Shown piece by piece: positions 50,572 through 58,930 of a stretch of 64,000 bases of DNA. How positions within the stretch are numbered: the first letter of the stretch is position 1; each line of letters begins with the position of its first letter. Origin of the DNA: Actinoplanes philippinensis (GTDB taxonomy: Bacteria > Actinomycetota > Actinomycetes > Mycobacteriales > Micromonosporaceae); contig NZ_FONV01000001.1 in NCBI RefSeq assembly GCF_900113015.1, forward strand, positions 124,001 through 188,000, read 5' to 3'. The notes below the pieces were generated by a model that saw nothing but the letters and a program-made list of their open reading frames with translations, was not told the DNA's origin and made no database searches. Both the position numbers and the translations under genes were made by a program.

Positions 50572-51440
50572 CGGGCCTCCGACACGCTCATGAAGATGTC
50601 CTCCAGGTGCTGGGCCTCGGCCACCAGCTCGTAGATCGCTACCTGGGCGGCGAGCGCGATCTCGCCGGCCTGCTCCGGGCTCAGTCCGCCGACGAACAGC
50701 ACCGGCCCGTCCGGCGCGACGGTGGCGCCGTGCTGCTCGAAGGCCTTCGCGAGCCGTTCCGGGTCGCCGCCACGCACCCGCAGCCGGGTGGTGCCGGTGA
50801 GTTCGGCGAGCGCCCCGGACGCCAGGATGCGGCCCTCCCCGATGATCACCACGTCGTCGACGAAGTGCTCCAGCTCGGCGAGCAGGTGACTGGAGATCAG
50901 CACGGTTCCGCCGGCCGCCGTGTGCGACAGCAGCAGTTCCCGCAGCCAGGCCATGCCGGGTGGGTCCAGGCCGTTCGCCGGTTCGTCGAGCACCAGCACG
51001 GACGGTTCGCCGAGCAGGGCGGTCGCCACCGCGAGCCGCTGTCGCATGCCGAGCGAGTAGTCACCGGTCCGTTTGGTCGCGGCGTCCTCCAGGCCGACGT
51101 ACTCGAGCAGCCGCCCGACCCGCTCGCGCGGGAAACCACCGAGCAGAGCCTGGGTACGCAGGTGCGCGTACCCCGATTGGCCCGGATGGCTGAGGCCCTG
51201 CTCGATGACCGCGCCGACGTGCCGCACCGGGTGGTCGAGCTCCCGGTACCGGCGGCCGTTGATGAGCGCGGCGCCCTTGGTCGGCCGGGCCAGGCCGAGC
51301 AGGATCCGCAACGTGGTGCTCTTGCCGGAGCCGTTGAGCCCGAGCAGGCCGGTGACCCGGCCGGGCGCAGCGGTGAACGTCACGTCACGGACGGCGTCCA
51401 CCTTCCCGTAGGTCTTCGTCAGATCCCGGATCTCGATCAT
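50568..51440 (-). CDS. ABC exporter ATPase
   Basis: A 290-residue ATPase of the drug/bacteriocin-export type. Walker A GLNGSGKST, Q-loop VIEQGLSHPGQSGYAHL (reads GAVIEQ), signature YSLGMRQRLAVA (SLGMRQR form, usual in this subfamily), Walker B VLVLDEPANGLDP, H-loop ISSHLLAELEHF. The C-terminal 80 residues (LRVRGGDPERLAKAFEQHGATV) form the small extra domain found in such exporters. ATG 51440. It precedes and overlaps the membrane subunit gene. It diverges from the two-TM protein at 51577. Confidence 0.92.
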   Translation of the reverse strand: MIEIRDLTKTYGKVDAVRDVTFTAAPGRVTGLLGLNGSGKSTTLRILLGLARPTKGAALINGRRYRELDHPVRHVGAVIEQGLSHPGQSGYAHLRTQALLGGFPRERVGRLLEYVGLEDAATKRTGDYSLGMRQRLAVATALLGEPSVLVLDEPANGLDPPGMAWLRELLLSHTAAGGTVLISSHLLAELEHFVDDVVIIGEGRILASGALAELTGTTRLRVRGGDPERLAKAFEQHGATVAPDGPVLFVGGLSPEQAGEIALAAQVAIYELVAEAQHLEDIFMSVSEAR

Positions 51441-51576
51441 GGCGGGTATTCTCCCGGCCGGTGTCAAGGGCCCGGACGGTAACTGTTCGGTCACTGCACT
51501 GCGGATCCGCCGGATGCGATCACGGAGCCGAAGGACTAGCGTCCCGATCAGTCCCAGCCGTCGGCGGAAGGACCGC

Positions 51577-52065
51577 ATGTCCGGAAACGGTTCCCCAGCA
51601 CACCGCGCGCCGCGTTCCGTGCAGCGCAACCGGCTGATCGCGGTCGGCGCGGGACTGCTGCTGTTGCTGATCCTGCTGTTCGCGCTGCTGGCGTACTGCA
51701 CGGGCCCGGACGATCCGGCGTCGACGACAGCGGGTCCGGGGCCCAGCACGGGCGCGTCCTGGACGATCTCACCCGGCCCCGGCTCACCCGGCCCCGGCGG
51801 GGCGGGCGATCCGGAGGCGGCGCCGCTGCCCGGCGGAAGCGGCACGACCACACCGGCCGACGACGTCGTCACCGGGGACCCGGCCACCGAGCCGTCCGAT
51901 GACGACCCGGAGCGGGCGTCCACACCGGAGGGTGGTGTGGACGCGGGCGGGGGCAGCCAGATCGACGGCCGCCGGCTCGCGCTGCTGGTGACCGGTGGAT
52001 TCCTCCTGCTGTCGGCGGCCGGCGTCGGCGCGTACTCCCTCCGCCGCCCTCTGGGCCACCGCTGA
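51577..52065 (+). CDS. Two-TM protein with Pro/Gly/Thr extracellular linker
   Basis: A 162-residue protein. GGAAGGA at 51567-51573 supports ATG 51577; the frame extends upstream to 51439 but only with arginine-rich sequence. A first TM helix (LIAVGAGLLLLLILLFALLAY) is followed by a 90-residue Pro/Gly/Ser/Thr/Asp stretch and a second TM helix with a basic tail (LALLVTGGFLLLSAAGVGAYSLRRPLGHR). The end looks like a sortase sorting signal (hydrophobic helix plus arginines), yet no LPXTG-like motif precedes it. The sortase gene follows after 3 bp, so the two are probably co-transcribed and may act together. Confidence 0.75.
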   Translation: MSGNGSPAHRAPRSVQRNRLIAVGAGLLLLLILLFALLAYCTGPDDPASTTAGPGPSTGASWTISPGPGSPGPGGAGDPEAAPLPGGSGTTTPADDVVTGDPATEPSDDDPERASTPEGGVDAGGGSQIDGRRLALLVTGGFLLLSAAGVGAYSLRRPLGHR

Positions 52066-52068
52066 GCC

Positions 52069-52710
52069 GTGCCCCTGCCGCATGTCCATGACCGCCGGGC
52101 GGCGGCGTTCGCCGGCGTCCTGGCGCTGCTGGGCGCCCTGACGGTCATGCTCGGCCTGCGTACCGAGGACGCCCTGCCACCGCTTCCGGCCGGGCCGGCA
52201 GCGCCGCCGGCGACGGTGACGGCCACGCCCGGCGCCGCGCCGGTGAAGGCCCTGAAGCCGGCGCTCCCGGTGCGGCTGCGGATCCCGGCGATCGGCGTGG
52301 ACACCACGGTCATGCAGCTGGGCCTGCGGCGTGACGGGTCCCTGGAGGTGCCGCCGCTGCGCGGCGACGCGCCGGCCGGCTGGTATCGCGGCTCGCCGTC
52401 GCCGGGCGAGACCGGCGCGTCGGTGCTCGCGGGGCATGTGGACACGGCGCGGGACGGCCCGGCGGTCTTCTTCCGGTTGCGCGAGCTCAAGGCCGGAGAC
52501 CAGATCGTGGTACGCCGGGACGACGACTCCGTGGCGACGTTCCGGGTGTCACGGGTCGCCCTCTACGCCAAGCGCGACTTCCCGACCGCGGAGGTGTACG
52601 CGCCGATCGACCGGCCGGGCCTGCGCCTGATCACCTGTGGCGGCGCCTTCGACCGCAGCGAGCGCAGCTACCGCAGCAACGTGGTCGTGTTCGCCGAGTC
52701 GTCCCGCTGA
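52069..52710 (+). CDS. Class F sortase
   Basis: A 213-residue sortase. An N-terminal TM helix (AAAFAGVLALLGALTVMLGL) anchors it; after a Pro/Ala linker the domain starts PVRLRIPAIGVDTTVMQLGL. Catalytic residues: H123 in VLAGHVDTA, C190 in RLITCGGAFD, and the arginine in SERSYRSNVVVFAE. These motifs and the short size fit class F (actinobacterial) sortases, which join LPXTG-type proteins to the cell wall. GTG 52069 lies 3 bp after the previous gene. I found no clear LPXTG substrate in this window, so its substrates are encoded elsewhere or use another motif. Confidence 0.92.
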   Translation: MPLPHVHDRRAAAFAGVLALLGALTVMLGLRTEDALPPLPAGPAAPPATVTATPGAAPVKALKPALPVRLRIPAIGVDTTVMQLGLRRDGSLEVPPLRGDAPAGWYRGSPSPGETGASVLAGHVDTARDGPAVFFRLRELKAGDQIVVRRDDDSVATFRVSRVALYAKRDFPTAEVYAPIDRPGLRLITCGGAFDRSERSYRSNVVVFAESSR

Positions 52711-52892
52711 GGGGCTCCGAAACCGCTTCCGGGACCGGTTCCACCCCTCTTTTCGGTCAGTCTGGTTCCGGAACGCGCCGGGTTCGTACCGATCTTCGCG
52801 GTATGCCGGTTCACCCTGCTTGACATGGAGCTTCAGCGATTGATTCTGTGACGGGCATCATTGCGATCTTGTTTCGGAAGGAATCCCTCCGC

Positions 52893-54758
52893 ATGACGAG
52901 ACCCCGCCCGACCCGCAGCGCCGCCGCGGCGGCGCTCACCCTCGGGCTCGCCCTCTCCCTCGCGCCGGCGCTGCCGGCGTCCGCGCACACCGGCGGGGCC
53001 GCCGGCGTACCGAACCTCGGCCCCAACGTCACCGTCTTCGACCCGGGCACGCCGGTCAGCGAGATCCAGGCCACCCTGGACGCGACCTACGCCAAGCAGG
53101 TCGACAACGAGATGGGCACGGCCCGGTACGCGTACCTGTTCAAGCCGGGCACCTACGGCACCGCCGAGAAGCCGCTCCAGATCAAGGTCGGCTACTACAC
53201 GGAGATCGCCGGTCTCGGGGCCAACCCCGGGGACGTGGTGATCAACGGCAAGGTCGAGGCGTACAACCGCTGCCTCGGCTCCGACCCGGCCAACCCGAAC
53301 TGCATCGCGCTCGTCAACTTCTGGCGCACCCTGTCCAACCTGACCGTCAACATCAACGGCACGGGCCAGGACGGCTGCCGTCAGACGGCCAACTTCTGGG
53401 CCGTGTCGCAGGCCGTCTCGCTGCGCCGCACCCAGTTCAACGGCGGCACGCTGTCGCTGATGGACTACTGCACCGCCGGACCGCAGTACGCCTCGGGCGG
53501 CTTCATCGCCGACTCGAAGCTGCCGGCCACCACCAACGGCTCGCAGCAGCAGTGGCTCACCCGCAACAGCGAGGTGGCGAGCTGGTCCAACGCCGTGTGG
53601 AACCAGGTCTTCGCCGGGGTCACCGGGGCGCCCGACGACTCGGCGTTCCCGAACCCGCCGTACACCACGCTGCCGACCACGCCGGTCAGCCGGGAGAAGC
53701 CGTTCCTGTTCGTCGACGCCAAGGGCAAGTACCAGGTCCGGGTGCCCGCGGCCAAGCGCAACACCGCCGGCTCCTCGTGGGACGACAAGTCAGGCCGCAG
53801 CATCCCGCTCTCCGACTTCTACGTCGCCAAGCCCGGTGACTCGGTCGCGAAGATCAACCTGCAGCTGGCCCTCGGCAAGAACCTGCTGCTCACCCCGGGC
53901 GTCTACGACATCGCCCAGAGCATCCACGTGTTCCGCCCGAACACCGTGGTCCTCGGCCTCGGCCACGCCACGCTCACCGCGGTCAACGGCTCGATCCCGC
54001 TGGACGTCGCCGACGTGCCCGGCGTGATCGTCGCCGGCGTCACCATCGACGCCGGCGCCAAGGAGTCGCCGGTGCTGCTGCGCGTCGGCCGTCAGCACGG
54101 CTTCGGCTACAGCTCGGCGAGCAACCCGACCACGCTGAACGACGTGTACTTCCGCGTCGGCGGCCCGCACATCGGCAAGACGAACATCGCGCTCGAGGTG
54201 AACAGCGACGACGTGCTGATCGACCACACCTGGGTGTGGCGCGGCGACCACGGCGTCGAGGGCTTCACCAACGGCGTGAACGGCGACACCGACCGGTGGA
54301 GGACCAACACCGGGCGGTACGGCGCGGTCGTCAACGGTGACGACGTCACCGCGACCGGCCTGTTCGTCGAGCACTTCCAGAAGTACAACACCGTCTGGAA
54401 CGGCGAGCGCGGCACCACCGTGCTCTACCAGAACGAGCTGCCGTACGACCCGCCGACGCAGGCCGACTGGATGAACGGCAAGGTCCAGGGCTACGCCGGT
54501 TACAAGGTCGGAAGCAAGGTCAAGAAGCACCAGCTGTACGGCGGAGGCGTCTACGTCTTCAACCAGAACAACCCGTCGATCCACACGGCCAACGGGTTCG
54601 AGGTGCCGAGCACGCCCGGTGTGAAGCTGAAGCACATCATGACCGTCAACCTCAGCGCGGGCATCGTCGACCACGTGGTCAACGGCGTCGGCGAGGCGGC
54701 CGACACGACGAAGGTCGGCCAGCCGGTCTTCGTGACGAACTACCCGGCAGTCCCGTAA
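52893..54758 (+). CDS. Secreted beta-helix protein, unknown enzyme
   Basis: A 621-residue exported protein. GGAAGGAA (52877-52883) precedes ATG 52893. Signal peptide ending LAPALPASAHTGG. The mature part (VTVFDPGTPVSEIQATLDATY, YLFKPGTYG, VGYYTEIAGLG, NFWRTLSNLTVNINGTG, and later NLLLTPGVYDIAQSIHV, PNTVVLGLGHATL, DDVLIDHTWVWRGDHG) reads as a long right-handed parallel beta-helix like GH55-type glucanases or pectate-lyase-fold proteins. Streptomyces relatives carry doubtful names in databases, so I do not assign a reaction. Polysaccharide binding or hydrolysis is inference. It is convergent with the stress-protein gene. Confidence 0.75.
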   Translation: MTRPRPTRSAAAAALTLGLALSLAPALPASAHTGGAAGVPNLGPNVTVFDPGTPVSEIQATLDATYAKQVDNEMGTARYAYLFKPGTYGTAEKPLQIKVGYYTEIAGLGANPGDVVINGKVEAYNRCLGSDPANPNCIALVNFWRTLSNLTVNINGTGQDGCRQTANFWAVSQAVSLRRTQFNGGTLSLMDYCTAGPQYASGGFIADSKLPATTNGSQQQWLTRNSEVASWSNAVWNQVFAGVTGAPDDSAFPNPPYTTLPTTPVSREKPFLFVDAKGKYQVRVPAAKRNTAGSSWDDKSGRSIPLSDFYVAKPGDSVAKINLQLALGKNLLLTPGVYDIAQSIHVFRPNTVVLGLGHATLTAVNGSIPLDVADVPGVIVAGVTIDAGAKESPVLLRVGRQHGFGYSSASNPTTLNDVYFRVGGPHIGKTNIALEVNSDDVLIDHTWVWRGDHGVEGFTNGVNGDTDRWRTNTGRYGAVVNGDDVTATGLFVEHFQKYNTVWNGERGTTVLYQNELPYDPPTQADWMNGKVQGYAGYKVGSKVKKHQLYGGGVYVFNQNNPSIHTANGFEVPSTPGVKLKHIMTVNLSAGIVDHVVNGVGEAADTTKVGQPVFVTNYPAVP

Positions 54759-54762
54759 GACA

Positions 54763-54803
54763 TGCTGGTGGTCACCCGGTTACGGGGCGGGTGACCACCA
54801 GCA
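54763..54803 (+). terminator. Terminator hairpin overlapping the stress-protein 3' end
   Basis: Perfect 16-bp stem (54763-54778 with 54788-54803), 9-nt loop. It starts 4 bp after the beta-helix gene stop and includes the last codons of the convergent universal stress gene, serving the plus strand and possibly both. Confidence 0.82.
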
Positions 54804-55188
54804 CCGGACGGCCCGCCTTCTCGATCAGGGTCAACGGCACACTGCCCAGCAGCCGCTGCGCCACCACCGGGCGTACGCTCGAACCGGCCACGATGAGGTC
54901 GGCCCGGTGCTCCCCCGCGAACCGGATGATCTGCTCGGCCGGCCGGCCCGGCAGGACCGCGCTCGTCGCCTCGATGCCCGCCGCCGCCAGTCGCGCCACG
55001 GCAGCGGTCGCCGCCCTCTCCGCCCGCTCGTGGTAGACACTGCGGGGCAGGGGCGCCAGATGCTCGCTCTCCAGCTCGTCCACCGCGACCACGGCGACCG
55101 TCGCGCCGGTCTGCCGGACGAGATCGGCGACCGCGTCGGTCACCCACGGCTGTTCCGTCTCGGGGTTTGCGGCGAGCACGATATGCAT
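54772..55188 (-). CDS. Universal stress protein (UspA family)
   Basis: A 138-residue single-domain UspA protein. It starts MHIVLAANPETEQPWVTDAVADLVRQTGATVAVVAV; the ATP-binding stretch reads VAGSSVRPVVAQRLLGSVPLTLIEKAGRPVLVV, close to the GX2GX9GS pattern but with valine at the second glycine, so nucleotide binding may be altered. ATG 55188 is chosen because homology begins there. It diverges from the APC permease across 61 bp, which suggests shared control under stress. Confidence 0.88.
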   Translation of the reverse strand: MHIVLAANPETEQPWVTDAVADLVRQTGATVAVVAVDELESEHLAPLPRSVYHERAERAATAAVARLAAAGIEATSAVLPGRPAEQIIRFAGEHRADLIVAGSSVRPVVAQRLLGSVPLTLIEKAGRPVLVVTRPVTG

Positions 55189-55249
55189 GTCACTCAAGGT
55201 ACGCGTAACGTCACTTATCCGCAGTGGACCTTTTTCTCGGGGAGCACTC

Positions 55250-56614
55250 ATGGCGGATGTGGCACCGGCTACTCAGCAGCCGGAACTCAACCGTGTCATC
55301 GGCCCGGCCCTCCTGCTGCTCTTCGTGGTGGGCGACATCCTCGGCACCGGCGTCTACGCGCTGACCGGCAAGGTGGCCAACGAGGTCGGCGGCGCGGTGT
55401 GGCTGCCGTTCCTGCTGGCGTTCGTGGTCGCGCTGCTCACCGCGTTCAGCTATCTGGAGCTGGTCACCAAATATCCGCGGGCGGCCGGCGCGGCGCTCTA
55501 CACGCACAAGGCGTTCGGGCTGCACTTCCTCACGTTCATGGTGACGTTCGCGGTGATGTGCTCCGGGCTGACCTCGGCGTCCAGCGCGTCCAAGGCGTTC
55601 GCCGGGAACTTCGCCAAGGCCTTCGACCTGTCCCTCGGCGACGGGATCGCGCTCACCGCCGTCGCCCTCGGCTTCATGACACTGGTCGCGCTGATCAACT
55701 TCCGGGGTGTCGGCGAGAGCGTCAAGGCCAACGTGGTGCTCACCTGCGTCGAGCTGACCGGCCTGCTGATCGTGATCGGGGTCGGGGCGTGGGCGCTCGG
55801 CGGCGGGAACGGCGACCTGTCCCGGCTCACCGAGTTCAACACGCCACCCGGCGAGAGCGTGCTGCTCTCGGTCACCGCCGGCACAGCGCTCGCGTTCTTC
55901 GCCATGGTCGGCTTCGAGGACTCGGTCAACATGGCCGAGGAGACCCGCGACCCGGTACGGATCTTCCCCAAGGTCATGCTCATCGGGCTCTGCGTCACCG
56001 GGCTGATCTACGTGCTCGTGGCCATCTCCGCGGTCGCGCTCGTCCCGCCATCGGAACTCGGATCCGGCGACACCCCGCTGCTCAAGGTCGTCTCGGCCGG
56101 AGCGCCCGGATTCCCGCTGTCGATCTTCGCGTTCATCACGATGTTCGCGGTCGCCAACTCGGCGCTGATCAACATGATGATGGCGAGCCGCCTGCTCTAC
56201 GGGATGGCCAACGAGCGGGTTCTGCCCACCGTCCTCGGCAAGGTCCACCGCACCCGCCGCACCCCGTGGGTGGGCATCCTGTTCACCACGGTCATCGCGT
56301 TCGGGCTGATCTGGTTCGCCGACCTGACCGCGCTCGGCGGGACCACGGCGCTGCTGCTGCTCTGCGTCTTCACCGTGGTCAACGTGGCCGTCCTGGTGCT
56401 CCGGCGCGACCCGGTCGAGCACCGGCACTTCCGGGCGCCCACCGTGATCCCGGTCATCGGGGCGGTCGCCTGCGCGTTCCTCGCCAGCCCACTGTCCGGG
56501 CGGGCCGCGGCCGACTACCGGGTCGCCGGTGTGCTGCTGCTCATCGGGGTGGTGCTGTGGGTGATCACCTATCTGTCCAACCGGTTCATTCCCGGCGCGA
56601 TCTCCCGTACCTGA
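55250..56614 (+). CDS. APC-family amino acid permease
   Basis: A 454-residue transporter with 12 predicted helices. LLFVVGDILGTGVYALTGKVANEVGGA is the first-helix GTG motif of the family that binds the substrate backbone; FFAMVGFEDSVNMAEETRDPVRIFPKVM is the helix 6-8 signature. GGGGAG at 55239-55244 supports ATG 55250. It moves amino acids or related cations across the cytoplasmic membrane; specificity is not visible. Divergent to the stress-protein gene. Confidence 0.92.
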   Translation: MADVAPATQQPELNRVIGPALLLLFVVGDILGTGVYALTGKVANEVGGAVWLPFLLAFVVALLTAFSYLELVTKYPRAAGAALYTHKAFGLHFLTFMVTFAVMCSGLTSASSASKAFAGNFAKAFDLSLGDGIALTAVALGFMTLVALINFRGVGESVKANVVLTCVELTGLLIVIGVGAWALGGGNGDLSRLTEFNTPPGESVLLSVTAGTALAFFAMVGFEDSVNMAEETRDPVRIFPKVMLIGLCVTGLIYVLVAISAVALVPPSELGSGDTPLLKVVSAGAPGFPLSIFAFITMFAVANSALINMMMASRLLYGMANERVLPTVLGKVHRTRRTPWVGILFTTVIAFGLIWFADLTALGGTTALLLLCVFTVVNVAVLVLRRDPVEHRHFRAPTVIPVIGAVACAFLASPLSGRAAADYRVAGVLLLIGVVLWVITYLSNRFIPGAISRT

Positions 56615-56784
56615 TCGGGTGATCGGTCGTTGGAACGGTGTCCCGCACCTTTGGTGTAAAACCCCCGGACGTCGCAGGTGGTAGCTGTTCGACGTTGGTC
56701 GACACCCACGTCGAGACAGCTCATCGGGATGTGCAAAGCTGCCCGCTACCACAAGCACCCTCCTCTCCTGTCCGGAGGCCCGAT

Positions 56785-57945
56785 ATGGCATCATTCCTCT
56801 ACCTTGTTGCCGGGCTCGTGATCGGCGCGATAAGCGGCTGGTTCGTCTGGGGACGCCGCACCGGCGCCACCACGACCACCGCGCCCGCCCCGGCGGCCGT
56901 CGCCGCCCCGGTCGTCGCCGAGAGCCCCGCTTCCACCGCCGACGACAACGAGGCCGCGGCGGCCCCCACCTCCTCCACGGACACCCCGGCCGCCGCCGAG
57001 CCGATCGCGGCCCCGGCAGTGGAGGACGCCCCCTCGGCCGTCGCCGAGCCGGTCGCCACCGAGCCTGTCGCAACTGAGTCCCTTGCGACCGAGCCCGCCG
57101 CCACCGATTCCGCCTCCGGTGAGCCCGACTCCGCGGAGTCCGCCTTCGGTGAGCCCGCCGCCGAGTCGGTTGCCGCCGCCAAGCCGGTCGATGACGCGGA
57201 GCCGGTCGCTGCCAAGACAGCTGAGGTCGAGCCGGCCCCCGCCATCGGTGTCGCCGCTGTCGACGAGCGGGACGCCGACGGCCCCACCGACTCCGACGAG
57301 CCGACGGTGAAGTTGTCGGACGGGAAGGCCGCCCAGGACGAGCCCACCGCGGTCATCACCTCCGAGCCCGTTTCCGTCGACGAGCCGGTTGCCGCCGAGC
57401 CGGTCGCCGCTGAGCACGTCACCGAGCCGGTCGTGACCGAGCCCGCCGCTGAGCCCGTCGCCGCGCCGGAGCCGGTCGCCGTGTCCGAGCCCGTGGTGGC
57501 GCCCGAGCCGGTCGCCGCGCCCGAGCCCGTCGCCGTGTCCGAGCCCGTGGTGGCGCCCGAGCCGGTCGCCGCGCCCGAGCCCGTCGCCGCCGCCGAGCCG
57601 GTCGCCGCCGCTGAGCCGGTCGCCGCGCCCGAGCCCGTGGTCGCGCCGGAGCCCGTCGCCGCGCCTGAGCCGGTCATTCCGGCGCAGGCCGTCATCACCG
57701 CCGAGCCGGACCTCGTGGGCACGCCCGCGCCGGTCGCCGAGCCCGACGACCTGACGAAGATCCCGGGCATCGGGCCGAAGGTGGCGATCGCCCTGGCCGC
57801 GGCCGGCATCACCACCTACGCGAAGCTGGCCGACTCCGACGTGACCAGCCTCAAGCAGGCGATCAACGCGGCCGGCATGCGTGGCTCGGCGAGTCTCGCC
57901 ACCTGGCCGGAGCGGGCCCGCGCACTGGTCGGCGCCACGAGCTGA
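56785..57945 (+). CDS. Membrane-anchored EPVA-repeat protein with C-terminal helix-hairpin-helix
   Basis: A 386-residue protein. CGGAGG at 56773-56778 supports ATG 56785. An N-terminal TM helix (FLYLVAGLVIGAISGWFVWG) is followed by about 290 residues of Ala/Pro/Glu/Val sequence, ending in many copies of EPVAAPEPVA, and a C-terminal domain (DDLTKIPGIGPKVAIALAAAGITTYAKLADSDVTSLKQAI) with the helix-hairpin-helix pattern of DNA- or protein-binding modules. The tether would hold that domain away from the membrane inside the cell. Function unknown; the repeats are not exact at DNA level but recur every 30-60 bp. Confidence 0.85.
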   Translation: MASFLYLVAGLVIGAISGWFVWGRRTGATTTTAPAPAAVAAPVVAESPASTADDNEAAAAPTSSTDTPAAAEPIAAPAVEDAPSAVAEPVATEPVATESLATEPAATDSASGEPDSAESAFGEPAAESVAAAKPVDDAEPVAAKTAEVEPAPAIGVAAVDERDADGPTDSDEPTVKLSDGKAAQDEPTAVITSEPVSVDEPVAAEPVAAEHVTEPVVTEPAAEPVAAPEPVAVSEPVVAPEPVAAPEPVAVSEPVVAPEPVAAPEPVAAAEPVAAAEPVAAPEPVVAPEPVAAPEPVIPAQAVITAEPDLVGTPAPVAEPDDLTKIPGIGPKVAIALAAAGITTYAKLADSDVTSLKQAINAAGMRGSASLATWPERARALVGATS

Positions 57946-57984
57946 ACCCCGGGCGGGCGGCACTGCCGGCCCGCCGCACGGACA

Positions 57985-58024
57985 GGGCGTGGCCCGGTGC
58001 ACCGAGAGGCACCGGGCCACGCCC
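57985..58024 (+). terminator. Terminator hairpin
   Basis: Perfect 16-bp stem (57985-58000 with 58009-58024), 8-nt loop, 39 bp after the HhH-protein stop. Confidence 0.85.
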
Positions 58025-58143
58025 TTCGGTTGCAGGGCGGTTGTTGCCCAGGTCACTCGGGGAAGTTGCAACTGAGGAGCGGCGCGGACGATGTATCGGG
58101 CTGTCGCGAGAGATCGCAACCGTAGAGCAACGGAGGAGCCACG

Positions 58144-58386
58144 ATGAAGGTCAACGCCGCCTCGCCCTTCAGCTACGACAGCTCGACCGCCTACAGCCGG
58201 CTGCAGAGCGCCCGCGCCCGGCTCACCACCGATCAGATGCCGTGCGCCGCGACGCCCGCCGTGATCACCGCCGACCGGGCCGCGATCGTCCGCGCGGAGG
58301 CCGAGGTGGCCCGGATCGAGGCGGCACACGCGGCGGAGGTGGCCGACTTCGGGCGCAGCGGCCGCTTCCTCGACGTCTTCGCCTGA
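58144..58386 (+). CDS. Small helical protein, unknown
   Basis: An 80-residue protein with a good ribosome site (GGAGGAG about 6 nt before the ATG). MKVNAASPFSYDSSTAYSRLQSARARLTTDQ leads to an Ala-rich helix (AAIVRAEAEVARIEAAHAAEVADFG). No TM or signal peptide. The pattern of spaced hydrophobic residues fits a short coiled coil. It stands alone between two non-coding stretches. Family not recognised. Confidence 0.7.
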   Translation: MKVNAASPFSYDSSTAYSRLQSARARLTTDQMPCAATPAVITADRAAIVRAEAEVARIEAAHAAEVADFGRSGRFLDVFA

Positions 58387-58930
58387 ACCGGAGCGCCCGT
58401 TCGCGACAACCGGATGCCGCTGATCTGTTGCGGTCAACGGGGCGGGCAGCCGGTGACGGGCCGCTTCGCCCCGGCGGGCGCGCCGCGGTCCGGACGGTCC
58501 GCCCGGCGTGCGGGGCAGCCCGGGTTCGCGGTGGCTGCGGTCGGGGGTGGCGTGGGGCGTACCACCGCACGGGTTTGATCTGAGTCGGACAGGAATGCGG
58601 GCGCCGGGTGACGCAAGGTTTTCGCCGTGACGCCTATCCGTCACATCGACGTCCGCCCACGTAGCGGCACCGGATCCGGTGAATTCCGGGAATTTTTCGT
58701 GACTGCGCGACCGGGCCGGATCACCATGGGAAGGCGGCCGGATTCCGCGCCGGGCCGGCAACATCATCGCAGGTGGATCGATACGCGCCCGCACCGCTCA
58801 AAGATCATGAATGCGTCACCGGAAATCGAGATCAAAAACGCTCCGCGGTGGAGAAATCGCGGTTCGTAATCTTCTCGGGGTTTCGTGTCCGGCCTCGGCA
58901 TCGCACCATGGATGACGGGTGATGCATTCG
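58387..58930 (+). other. Non-coding stretch of about 540 bp
   Basis: No convincing gene. The right part (58600-58900) is clearly less GC-rich than the surroundings, as expected of a promoter region for the next gene. It contains GTGACGCCTATCCGTCAC (58627-58644), an inverted repeat with 6-bp arms, and GTGACGC occurs once more about 20 bp before. A frame at 58627-58869 has atypical codon use and was not called. Confidence 0.5.

Noticed and set aside
52711..52892. Possible riboswitch before the secreted beta-helix gene
   Set aside because: The 180-bp leader has weak short inverted repeats but I could not match any known riboswitch core.
58627..58869. 80-codon ORF before the giant gene
   Set aside because: No ribosome site, His/Arg-rich unbiased composition and low GC at third positions; it lies in the likely promoter region.
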